Part shown: positions 39,401 to 48,100 of the stretch, in pieces
Numbering within the stretch: position 1 is the stretch's first letter
Layout: the number at the start of each line of letters is the position of its first letter
Source of the DNA: Tetracentron sinense
Lineage: Eukaryota > Streptophyta > Magnoliopsida > Trochodendrales > Trochodendraceae
Assembly: GCA_015143295.1 (NCBI GenBank)
Contig: CM026554.1
Location: forward strand, 29,401,531 to 29,465,530
Direction: 5' to 3'
DNA: 64,000 bases
Program-made: the position numbers and the translations under genes
Notes under the pieces: model-generated
Told to the model about the DNA's origin: nothing
Databases searched by the model: none
What the model saw: only the letters and a program-made list of their open reading frames with translations

Positions 39401-40497
39401 CTTGCAGCTCTCATGCTGTGGCACAAGTATTGCAACAAAGGGAAGCCATTAGAAGCTTTCAGAATCATACCTCCCCCCAGTCGGAATGCTGTAGAGCAGC
39501 TGCTGACATTACAGGAAGCCGTTTCTCAGTTTGAAACACTAGTTCAAGCTGGAAATATTATTCTCCTCAAGCTAAGAGCTCTCTTATTTGCTGCACTTCC
39601 ACAGGTTTGTATCTTGGAAATTGTGAATGGTTCTTCAATTTCTTCAATATTATACACTACCATTTTAAAAGGAAAACTGGAATAAACCCAAGTTGCAGAA
39701 ATGTCTTGAGATGGATCGTAGTTTCCCCTCATTACCATGACAGAGAATAAAGAAAGAACCTACATGCGGTTTCTTATTCCAAACTATTTTTTCTCCTTAA
39801 ATTATTATGTTATATGCCATTTACGTAGTTATGTAACATTCATGCCAGAGATTTCTGCCTGAAAATACCCATATCCCTTTTCTGTTGGAGCAATACTTGT
39901 GTCAAAAAGGTGGATGTGAAGAGGGCATCTCCCTGCCTTTCTGCCGCTTCCACCAAAGAAATCTTCTAGTTAAAACTTGGTGGGACCCACCGCCTTAATT
40001 TGTGCCGCGTGTATGGCGGAGGCATGGAGGATGGCTTCTTCACGTTGATCGTGACTCCAGTATTCCACTACTAGAGTTGTGTGCTTTATGTTGCCATTTT
40101 TATGTGGATGCAAATTGATGCTATTCATGCCATGATAACATAAACAAAATCTTGTGGAATTCTAGTCTCTCTATGTCGTGATTCATGTCGGCTTTCTAGG
40201 ATATCAAGGGGTGCTTCTTTACTTGCTCCTGTAATTGTCTTTTATGTTTCATCGTCTCCTATCTTACAGGCTACAAATGGGGTTGCTCTCTTGTTGATCG
40301 TCATGGCTGCATTGTTTGCTTTTGTGCCTCTGAGGTGCTTAATCACGTTGGTGTTCCTTGAGGCATTTACGATGGAGATGCCATTGAGGAAAGATTGCAG
40401 TGACAGGTGGCTGAGGCGGGCAAGAGAATGGTGGGTGAGGATTCCGGCAGCTCCTGTTCAGCTTATTAAACCTGAGGACAACAAAAAAAGGAAGTGA
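22110..40497 (+). CDS. DUF639-family membrane protein, ten exons
   Basis: Exons: 22110-22330, 24409-24643, 24870-24956, 25173-25342, 32042-32184, 34397-34574, 34656-35256, 36128-36240, 39361-39604, 40270-40497 (stop TGA). All nine introns are GT-AG and phases match at each junction; 2220 nt encode 739 aa. Seen: a soluble N-terminal half; a GRAM/PH-like stretch near residues 268-345 (VDGTVPTQPVLQHIGIS, then WPGRLTLTNYALYFEP and ELTGPLGTRLFDKAV); a long conserved block in exon 7 (346-545, EYWLEISLEILRAHRFIRKY); hydrophobic segments at about 568-607 and 668-698, suggesting a membrane hairpin plus one or two further spans; a basic tail ending NKKRK. The family is plant-wide and has no settled biochemical function. 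A second Met at 22167 (MESGIGIFENF) is an equally plausible start and would give 720 aa. It is the divergent neighbour of MIA40. Introns 4, 5 and 8 are swollen by transposons, but all exons look intact. Confidence 0.93.
22563..22928. mobile_element. hAT-like MITE in DUF639 intron 1
   Basis: The ends are CATAGTTGCAGG and, reversed, CATAGTTACCAG. The flanks are CTTTGAAC at 22555-22562 and CTTTGAAT at 22929-22936, seven of eight matching, as expected for a hAT target duplication with one later change. It is 366 bp, non-coding, with many TCGCTTC/CTCGCT words near the right end. It shares the CATAGTT tip with the element at 7923. Confidence 0.8.
23201..23372 (+). mobile_element. tRNA-derived SINE with target duplication
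   Basis: The body starts CCGGGGGTGTAGCCTAGTGG. TAGCCTAGTGG fits the pol III A box, and AGGTCGATTCT about 35 nt later is a one-base-short B box (GGTTCGANNC). An unrelated 3' part ends in TTTATC plus nine A. The flanks CTAACCC at 23194-23200 and 23373-23379 match exactly. It is 172 bp, inside intron 1 of the DUF639 gene and in sense orientation. Confidence 0.85.
27231..28045 (+). repeat. Three tandem copies of a ~230-306 bp unit with GA microsatellites
   Basis: CACCTACGGT starts copies at 27231, 27537 and 27817 (spacings 306 and 280). Each copy runs through CATCTATGGGAACTACGCT, TGTACGTTCCTTG, a GA tract (the longest at 27405-27443) and AACTTCCGACGTCTACTTCC. The third copy is shorter. ATGGCCACCACCACCTACGG opens a very short frame in copies 2 and 3. 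It lies inside intron 4, and the source is unknown. Confidence 0.8.
28538..28826. mobile_element. hAT-like MITE, copy A (CAGGGGC ends)
   Basis: The left end is CAGGGGCGGAGCCAGG and the right end reversed is CAGGGGCAAAGCCACA. The flanks are CCTACAAC at 28530-28537 and CCTATGAC at 28827-28834, six of eight matching. It is 289 bp and contains GGGGGGCTAACAATGG and a 14-C run. Copies B (13007) and C (42094) are homologous in the opposite orientation. The CAGGGGCGGAGCCA tip is widespread in plant non-autonomous hAT elements. It abuts the copia RT piece in intron 4. Confidence 0.8.
29335..29932 (+). mobile_element. LINE (L1-type) 3' end, truncated, with poly(A)
   Basis: The frame reads VSFFLWSATLNKILTTDQLK, then RCYLCLKEEESVNHLILHCS, the zinc-binding domain (zf-RVT) that follows RT in plant LINEs, then WTFLLGAITWATWKERNDRL. 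It ends in CTGATTTACCGAT plus about ten A (29923-29932). The frame shifts after HCS and the 5' part is missing. It lies inside the minus-strand copia fossil. Confidence 0.8.
31170..31510 (-). mobile_element. LINE RNase H fragment in intron 4
   Basis: The minus-strand frame reads PYPWRLTNIVNPIQELARRW and HTLRSADDVYDSLAKSGVNR, the C-terminal RNase H of plant LINE ORF2. The active-site half upstream is missing and no neat tail or duplication is seen. Confidence 0.65.
31817..32004 (-). mobile_element. 5'-truncated LINE tail, 14-bp target duplication, next to exon 5
   Basis: On the minus strand the body ends GGATTACCGACC followed by about ten A (plus-strand T run from 31815), a plant LINE 3' end. 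The 14-bp AATATAAGATTATT flanks it at 31803-31816 and 32005-32018, an exact target duplication. The 188-bp insert ends 37 nt before the first base of DUF639 exon 5 (32042), leaving the TTAAC branch-site-like word and the pyrimidine tract intact. Confidence 0.85.
33100..34380. repeat. MITE-like inverted-repeat region in intron 5
   Basis: GGTTGTTAAATC near 33600 and GATTTAACAACC near 34268 form inverted ends around a 0.68-kb segment rich in CGATTTGAATCG words, within a region carrying TTGGTCAAGTGG and TGGTCACTTGACACG words on its two outer sides. This looks like one inverted-repeat element inside another, but I found no matching target duplication for either. Confidence 0.4.
35724..35912. mobile_element. 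Short MITE in intron 7 with 8-bp target duplication
   Basis: The inverted ends share AATGCTAAGC and TACTC words. TTGGATGG flanks the element at 35716-35723 and 35913-35920 exactly. Inside, a 39-bp unit starting CAATGCTAAGCC is duplicated in tandem (35729 and 35768). The 8-bp duplication suggests hAT. Confidence 0.75.
37080..37760 (-). mobile_element. LINE ORF1 (DUF4283-like) fragment in intron 8
   Basis: The minus-strand frame reads HLWSTSLFENVGNFCGYMAV, then DPSTRAMSNLSYAKIAIKAE and VVEFEELSEMV, the nucleic-acid-binding ORF1 of plant L1 LINEs. Upstream sequence to 37711 (DGGDLMILSSYSNKD) belongs to the same ORF. Frames are broken and ORF2 is not attached. Confidence 0.6.
37791..38090. repeat. 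Tandem duplication, period 169 bp, intron 8
   Basis: AGTGACCAAACGTCT begins two copies at 37791 and 37960, continuing through GGAACAGATCTATGTTCCTC, AATCTCCTTGAAAGCCTCAG and ATCCACTATGGTTTTG. Confidence 0.85.
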
Positions 40498-40995
40498 TTG
40501 ATGCTCTTGATATTTAGCTGTAAATGGTAAATGTCTAACTGGATATCCTTTCACGCCTGCTATCATTGCTGCTTGTGCATATACTCATTAGGGTTTTGGA
40601 TTCTGTGACTGTCTCCGTCTAAGATGTTCATGTGTTACTGGAAGCCATAAAAGGCATGCAGTGTGCATAAATTCTCCGATTTGAGATTCAAACCATAATC
40701 TCCCCTTGTCTGGTGGGTACCTCCAGTGGGGAAGAGATGGTATTCTTTTAATTATTCTTTTTGGCAGCGGTGGTTGTAACAATGGTTAGGGTTGGGGAGG
40801 AGGGCATGAATTCAGATGTTTCTTTCTTTTCTCTCCAATTCCATTCTCTTTTTTTTTTTTTTAAGTGAAATCCTTTTTTAGGATAAAATTTTGGGTTAAT
40901 TTTCTCTTGAAATTTAATATTTCTGCACTAAGACTAGTGAACTTGTTAACCTTTACTAGTTTTTTTACCCCTTTATACGAATACCATTATATTAA
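40498..40995. other. 3' flank of DUF639, no further gene
   Basis: Probable 3' UTR at first, then AT-rich sequence with a 12-T run ending near 40862. Nothing else is supported. Confidence 0.35.
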
Positions 40996-41289
40996 ACTAG
41001 CAGATGGCACGATGCACGTGAGAGCGAGGGAAAGGAATTAACCACAGTTAATAGGAGTTAAAAGGGACACATGTTAACCCGTGAGTGCAATTGAACTCTC
41101 TCCAAGTTCATTCTCAATTGGCTGTGATTCTATTCTTTAAATAGATAAGGGGTTGTTTGGGAATTAAAGTAAAACATTAACACATTAAAGTAAAACATTG
41201 AATGAAAGTTTTGTTTTATATAAGGGTAGTTGGGGAATTTTGAAAAAATCAGGCCACGGGTCTCTCTCCCATTATAATAGTAAAGAAGA
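40996..41289 (-). mobile_element. Non-autonomous Helitron with both ends
   Basis: On the minus strand it starts TCTTCTTTACTATTATAATG (right edge 41289) and ends with a CACG-TGCAT-CGTG hairpin, six bases and CTAGT (left edge 40996). It is flanked by A on the 5' side and T on the 3' side, the Helitron target AT. It is 294 bp and has no coding capacity. Confidence 0.8.
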
Positions 41290-42093
41290 TAAAGATATAA
41301 TGATATTTTTATAGGAGACAATTCTAGAGAAGTAAAAGAACAGTCATATTCTCTTCTTACATTTAATGATTGGCCCTTATAAAAGATTAAACTACCTTTT
41401 TAACTTTTATACATTTTATAAATTTTACATGGATAAAAATGTCTTTGTGAAAGTTAATAAATTCACACACGGAGTAAATGTTAGCAATAAATATATATAC
41501 ACACGTATCCGTGTGATGCATGGACAAGCTAAGCCAACGTGAGCTGGCAAAAAAGCTCAATTTGTGGGTCCTCTTCCCTAACATGTGGCAAGAGATCAGC
41601 CCAATCAGAGAAGTGTCCAGTGAAAACAACTAAGGTTGGGTCGTATCAACCCAGCCCTAAGATTAGTGCTGACGAACTCGGATTAATATTGGATGTTTCT
41701 GATGGTCAATTGCATCATGTAAACATTTCCAACTGAGCAAGATTTTTGCCACGTTGAAGGGGGATACCACATTAAAAATAAAATAAAATTGTGGGGTCTA
41801 AAGGCAGGCCTTTTTGAAGTGGTTGCTCGGACTTACCCTTATGGTGCGTCTACCTTAGGTCTAGCTGTGGGTTTAGAGAATGTGTATTAGTAACATGATA
41901 TCATTTGAACCAAAAAAAAAAAAAGAGTGACATTAATGTTACACAAGAGCTCACTTTCCACTCGTCATGCAAAAACACTTCGCATCAGGTAAAGAGTGAT
42001 GCCCGAGTGTAAAATTGTGGCATCCTTTTTTCAAAAAATCTGTTGCCCACACTGAAACGCTCCTTCCACTTTTTTAAAGTCATGGGTTATGCA
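41290..42093. other. Intergenic; LINE-tail-like and Helitron-end-like words
   Basis: ATCCGTGTGATGCATGGA at 41508-41525 can fold like a Helitron 3' hairpin but is not followed by CTRRT at the proper place. A 13-A run at 41911-41923 ends a stretch (CTAGCTGTGGGTTTAGAGAA) that looks like a LINE tail. No gene. Confidence 0.3.
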
Positions 42094-42428
42094 CATGGGC
42101 GGAGTCACATTGGGCCGACCCCCCTAACATTTGAAATATATATATATATAGAAGCTCTAGCTCTCTCTAAACTTTTGAGGGAAAAAAAACTAAATTTATA
42201 CCTGTATTAATTATTTGATTTAAGAGGGCATAAGAATTGGACATGGGGTAGTTGTGCCTTGAACTCAAAAAAGAAAAAGAAATATTGTTTAATTTAAGAT
42301 GGCTTAACCATGGGTAAGATGAGCAGTTACAAATGGACACAAATAGATAAGATGGCCCACGAACTTAGCCCTCAAAAAAACATTTCGGGGGCATAAACCC
42401 CACACTTCATTGTTAGCCCCCAGGACCT
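42094..42428. mobile_element. hAT-like MITE, copy C
   Basis: It starts CATGGGCGGAGTCACAT and ends near CATTGTTAGCCCCCAGGA. The middle carries TTAGCCCTCAAAAAAACA and GGGGGCATAAACCCC, aligning with copy B (13007) in the same orientation and with copy A (28538) in reverse. It is longer than B through a TA microsatellite at 42138. Target duplication not found. Confidence 0.6.
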
Positions 42429-43214
42429 TCCACTTCATGAGGCGTAAGTCCCGGGAACCACTGGTCCACCCCTTCAGGGTTTGAACTTCAGTTGGTCCAT
42501 TCCTGCAAAATTCCGAGTTCTGGTATATCTGTATTAGGTATGGATATCCACAATCCCTTCAGATTTGCCTCAGTTTATTTTTGATGTTTCAAATCCTAGT
42601 ATATATAACAATGCCCAGCTTGAATGAGTTGGTGCACAATGGTATTACTGTATTTGATCATAGTGTAGAATGTGATAAATAAATAAACCATGTATCTAAT
42701 TATCAGACTTTATCCATAGAGGAAAACCTGATCCCTTCCTGCCAACCCAGATAGTCTTCCTTTGAAGACAATAATCCTGAGGTTGTTATTGAAGGCAATC
42801 GTTATCGTATGTGGGAATCTGATTCCCATAAATCTCATGTAACGCTAATGGAAGTGTTAGTTCTAGATATGTTCTTTGGGAACGATCTCAATCCTTTGAA
42901 TAACTCTCGTATCAAGCCTTGGAATCTTGATTCCATGTATTCTTTTATTGAGGAGGGCAGAAATTCTCCAATCCAAACGATTAACGATTCTGAATACTTC
43001 CGGAACAGCCAAATGGAGTTTAGTAAGCCAAAGTCCAAGGCTTCCAAAGGCGGCCTAACATTAGACAGGATAACTAGATCTTGAACTTCTGATCTCTCTT
43101 CAGTTACTGTTCCATTATCTGTTTATCATGTTTAATATTTCAGTTTGGAATAATCTCATTGATTGTTTTAAGGAGATTGTTGAGCTGTTCATTGAACAAT
43201 TGGAATTCTTGAAT

Positions 43215-43517
43215 TGAGTGGCTTAACTTGATTCACCGGTCAGGTAGTCCTCTGGCCGGGATGGAGTCGCCCTAGCGGTGGTAGTTGAATATGATTTCCC
43301 CGTGGAGGCCTACTGCACAAGGTTGATTCTAGTGTAGACTACTCAGCTCGCTCCTACACATGCGTCATATACAATAGATCTCCGTGTTCGGACCGTTTGC
43401 CCTTACTTCAACAAAGGAAGCATGAACCTCTTCTATAGAAGAACGTTTTTTGTCTTCAAAGGAGGTGGTAATCTTGCTTCTAAGACTTGATTGAAACATG
43501 ACATCTATATTATTATT
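43215..43517. other. Unassigned insert inside LINE ORF2
   Basis: Between the ORF2 start and the Helitron edge lies about 300 bp (CCGGTCAGGTAGTCCTCTGG ... TCGGACCGTTTGCCC) with a GC content above its surroundings. It matches no LINE domain or other repeat that I recognise. Confidence 0.35.
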
Positions 43518-45212
43518 ACTAGCAGAGACCCTGTGCGATGCATAGGTTAAGAAGACAATGAATTAAATTGAAATATAATATTTATAGAATATAGTAATAA
43601 AAATAGTATGTTACTTTAAATGAAAGAATTATTCAAATGAACATCATCATGTATAAGAAGACATTATGAAATTGACATCCCAAATAAACATAAGCAAATT
43701 TTTCTCCAAAAGAGACAAATTAATTAAATGAACATTAAGTATGTCAGTAGTAGTTTCATTGATATCCCAAAAAAAACATAAGCAAACAAAATCATATATA
43801 AGAATTCTATGCATGTGTCTCAATGTCTAATTGAGTAATTCAAATACTAAAATGATATTTAGTTGTGATGAGCTCTTGTTATTCTATAGTCATCTAAGAG
43901 ATATCTTTTCTTATATAAGCATTGTTATGGCATATAAATTTAATAACCTTGGGCAATATTTGTCTACACATGATATTAGTTGTATTTAACTATTAAACTT
44001 ATAAGGCCACTAAAAGAAAGGGTGCATTTTAACTATTAACCATGTAGGAAAAAAAAAGGGTGCATTTTTTGCTATAAGCAACATTGTGTATCAAAGTCTA
44101 ATTTTAAAATATAAGGGTGCATTTTAACTATTAACCATATAGGGAAAAAAAAAAGGGTGCATTTTTTGCTATAAGCAACATTGTGTATCAAAGTCTAATT
44201 TTAAAATATGCATGAATTTCAAGTATATATAATACATTAAATGAAAAGGTCTTATATGATAAAATGTCTTAAAAAGGAAGATAACAATGTAAAAAAATTA
44301 AGAGGTTCAGATATAATTGCAACACATGTAAGCTAAGATCCTTGTTAACAACTCAATGGAATATGAAATTTTCTATTTATAAATTTTCTTCTAAAGAAAA
44401 ACCAAAGAAAACACGTTAAAAACAGCTTCAGAAAGAGATAAGCCAAAGGCAACTGTCAAAATATGAAAAACAATAAGCCATTACCCCCAGCTAACATAAT
44501 GTTTTATGGTTTCTGAGTTTTTTGGGTGTCAATGCTCTTTGTGCCTGTTATTTTATCTCTCATGGCAGAATAGAATAACAAAAGATATAATGAGTGGAAC
44601 AGAATACTAGCCGTAACTTTCTACTTGGACCTTTCTACTTAGTAATCTATAGCATACTTTTCTCTGCTGAAGATGAAAACGAACCCATGTTGAATAAAAA
44701 TTATATCTAGCATGAGAAAAGATGGAGAGAGCAAAGGGAGATAGATAGAATAATGCTTAGATAATGAAGTATTTAATTCTTCATGAGAAAAAGGGGAATG
44801 ACCACTTCCCTAGAAGATGAAAAGAGTTATGAGGAATATGGTATCTTCTTCCCTGGAAGTGGAATAGAGTTGTGAAAACTCCTATTTGGAAGATGAAACA
44901 TTTAGGTTGGGAGAATTAAATGTGTGAGAGAGAGAGAGAATTGGGAACTCCTACTTGGAAGAAACGTTTATGTTGGGATAAATAAATGAGAGAGAGAATT
45001 AAGAATTTCTAATTAATAATCAGAAGGTAATGGGCTAGTGGTCATTAATTAATCAAAATAGTGATTTGATTAGTAATGACACAGCGTCATTTGATTGGAG
45101 CAATTAAGGAGAATTTGCCATGTTAGCAGACACGTGTCATCAACCTGAAGAAAGAATCGAGAGATTTGTGGTATCCCACGTGGCATAAACTGGCATATAG
45201 TATGAGTATAGA
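43518..45212 (-). mobile_element. Helitron-like element, 1.7 kb, inserted in the LINE
   Basis: On the minus strand the 5' end is TCTATACTCATACTATATGC (right edge 45212, preceded by A). The 3' end is a hairpin CCTATGC-ATC-GCACAGG with one mismatch, then GTCTCTGCTAGT (left edge 43518). The base after CTAGT is A, not the expected T, so the left edge is a little less certain. It has no helicase or Rep coding and is non-autonomous. LINE sequence resumes to its right. Confidence 0.65.
44018..44209. repeat. 95-bp tandem duplication inside the Helitron
   Basis: AAGGGTGCATTTTAACTATT starts two copies at 44018 and 44113, each ending in GTATCAAAGTCTAATTTTAA. The copies are nearly identical, differing mainly in the A-run length, so the duplication is recent. 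Confidence 0.85.
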
Positions 45213-45769
45213 TAAATTTGGGAACCTAAGAAGTATTTTGATTCTCTCCATGACGTGTGTAAAATATCTTGTATGGGTCGTCATTTTGACTCTCATTTGA
45301 ATCACCCTAAAATTTGATTGATATGGAAAGATATTTTTCAAGTATTTTAGGTCTCCTCTTCTGACACAATGATTGTTGTTGATATTAGCAAGAATGGTAT
45401 GAACTCTATTAGATGAATGTTTGCTTATGCTAAGTGCACCAAAAGGGACAGGCTTGCCCAATCTTTGGTTTTGCTTCTCTCCATTTTTCAGGTCCTTTCT
45501 TAATTGGTGAGGATTTCACTGCTATCTCATGCTTTGAAGATACAGGAGGTCAGGAAGCTAATATTGAAGTTATGGTTGACTTTAATTCTATGATTAATGA
45601 CTTGGGGCTATTGGATGCTGACTTTTCTAGGAATAGATTCACTTGGTGCAATTAACCCAGAGGGCTACAGCATAAATGCTCGGCTGGTATTCTTATTAAT
45701 GCTGATTGGAATTTCATGTTTACGTGTACCTCCATCTCCTATCTCTCAAGGGTGGCTTCAAACCATTCC

Positions 45770-45800
<31 letters not shown>

Positions 45801-47149
45801 GTTTCTATTGGGAGATAGCTCGAGAATGGCTTCTCCTTCCAAATTTCAACAAATGTGGATTCAACATGTAGGTTTCCAAAGAGTTGTTGAGGACTCCTAG
45901 AACATCCTTATCTCTGCCCATCCGCTCATGACTTTTTTCCTCAAATTAAAAAGACTCAAGGCTTCTCTAAAAGTATGGAACAAGACTGTCTTTTAGAATA
46001 TATTCCAAAGAATAAAGGAGCTTGAAAATCAAATACGCTGTCTAGATTCTAATTTGCAAGCTAACTGGGACACCGTTAAAGACTTCCGTTTTTCTCATCT
46101 TATAGATAAAATGCAACATATTCTTTTTCAAGAGGAAATATATCGGAGGTAGAAATCCAGAGTTAAATGGCTTCAGGAAGGAGACACAATATGAAATTTT
46201 TTCATATGGTTACTAAATCAAGAAGGGGTAGAAATTACATTTCTCGTATTAAAGATTCTCAAGTCAACTAGGTGGACTCCTTGGAAGACATTGGTAATGA
46301 AATGGTGTCTTTTTTTACAACTTTATTATCTTCTAATAGCATGGTTGATATGATTCTTCTCAACAATAGTCCTTGCCTCATTACTGATGAGGGAAATGGT
46401 AAAATGTTTGATATTCCTTCCATGGAAGAAATTAAAAAAGTTGTTTTTAGCATGCTGCTAATAGTGCTCCAAGCCTTGATGGGTATTCAGGTTATTTCTA
46501 TCATTCTTGTTGGAATATCATTAATGCGGATCTCTATGCCACAATCACTTTTTTTTTTACTGGTGGATACATTCCTAAGGCAGTGAATGCTAATGCTATT
46601 GCCTTGATTCTTAAATGCAGCTTCCCCATTGTAAAGCCTCAAAATTCCATCTAGGCTAAAATGAGACTTTAGGCCCGTTACACTACTTATCCTCCGATAA
46701 TCTTATAGCATACAAGGCAAAACCAAAATAATGAACCTGAAAATTTCTCTTAACATTAAACCTTAATCAAATATTTCTAAGGCAAGATTATCTAATACCT
46801 AAAGTTATCATATTCGAATCATTTAATCATGATTCACAACTGCAAAACTAAGAATTCACCAAACAAAATCATGTAACATCTCAACATCTATTACAATTCT
46901 TAATTCAAGACTGAAGTCTAACAATAGGGAAAGTGATCTAAGTCTCTCGCTCCCTCTTCTATAGCATCACCTTGTTCTTCCTCTCCGTAATCCTCCTCCA
47001 CCTAAAGCTCCGTTGGAATATCTCGGAATCTAAACCTACCGACATGAAAACATATCGGCTGAGCAACAAGTGACTCAGTGAATATGAAATCCTAACTAAC
47101 AATATCAGAATATTGTCATAACATATTCATCACGAATGCACAATTATTA

Positions 47150-47365
47150 GTATGAGCAGGTTCATAATAGCATTCATAACATTTTTCATATGAACAGGTT
47201 CATAATAACATTTCATAACATTATTCATAAGAACATGCTTATAATAACATTTCATAACATTATTCATATGTACTAGTTCATAATAGCATTCCATAACATT
47301 ATTCATATAAACATGTTTATAATAGCATTTCATAACATTATTCATATGAGCAGTTTCATAATGGT
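47150..47365. repeat. 39-bp tandem repeats (about five) in the solo LTR
   Basis: The core CATTTCATAACATTATTCAT recurs every 39 bp with variations. Because 39 is a multiple of three, the minus strand shows a misleading repeating open frame. Confidence 0.8.
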
Positions 47366-47529
47366 ATTTGGAATATAAAAATGCACATAAATCAGAGTTT
47401 GGAAGCATCATAATTGTCTCATCATTCTTTCTTTCTTTTCTTATCCTATCATTTTTTTTTTGTAACTCATCATTCTCTTACTTTCATGTGAATAACAACA
47501 ACATGCATAATCCTTAATAGTAATTTAAA

Positions 47530-48100
47530 ATAACTCTTCACTATATAGGTGAAAGAGATTATTATACTCTACATACCGTATACCAATCCTTAGCACTTTC
47601 TCCGGTGCTCCCGTATTTACTTATGATTCCTTATCTTGGTACGCATGCCTTGATCTTAGACTTGTTGGTTCTGGTCAAGTGTAAAACTCAACATGTGATT
47701 TCACATACACTTGGCTTACTTGTGATTGTTCGTGTTCGTGCTCTTATCATGCTTGTACAACTATCATAGTAGTGAGTGAAATGAGTGATATATTTGCCGA
47801 TGTTTTCTTTCTTTTCTTTCATAATCATCAACTTAAATAACTTTTCACATATAGGTGAAAGAGATTATTATACTATACATTCCGAGTACCAATCCATAAT
47901 ACTTTACTCCGGTACTCATGAAATTACTGATGATTCACTTACTTTGGTACGCATATTCCATGATCTTAGATTGGTGGTACTCGGTCAAGTGCAAAACTCA
48001 ATCATGCGGTAAGGCTTGTGTCATACTTATATACTTATGATCATGATCTTTTCATGCTTGTGATTAAGTCATATCGTGAGTGAAGAGTAATGAATTACTG
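47530..48100. repeat. Tandem duplication of about 306 bp in the solo LTR
   Basis: ATATAGGTGAAAGAGATTAT occurs near 47544 and 47850. GTACCAATCC, CTTTGGTACGCAT and GGTCAAGTG(C/T)AAAACTCA follow in order in both copies. The copies differ at many positions, so the duplication is old. Confidence 0.75.

Noticed and set aside
41508-41535. Third Helitron 3' end
   Set aside because: The hairpin is plausible but is followed by CTAAG, not CTRRT, and no 5' end was found.
47130-47411. Minus-strand 93-codon repetitive frame
   Set aside because: Product of 39-bp tandem repeats inside the solo LTR.
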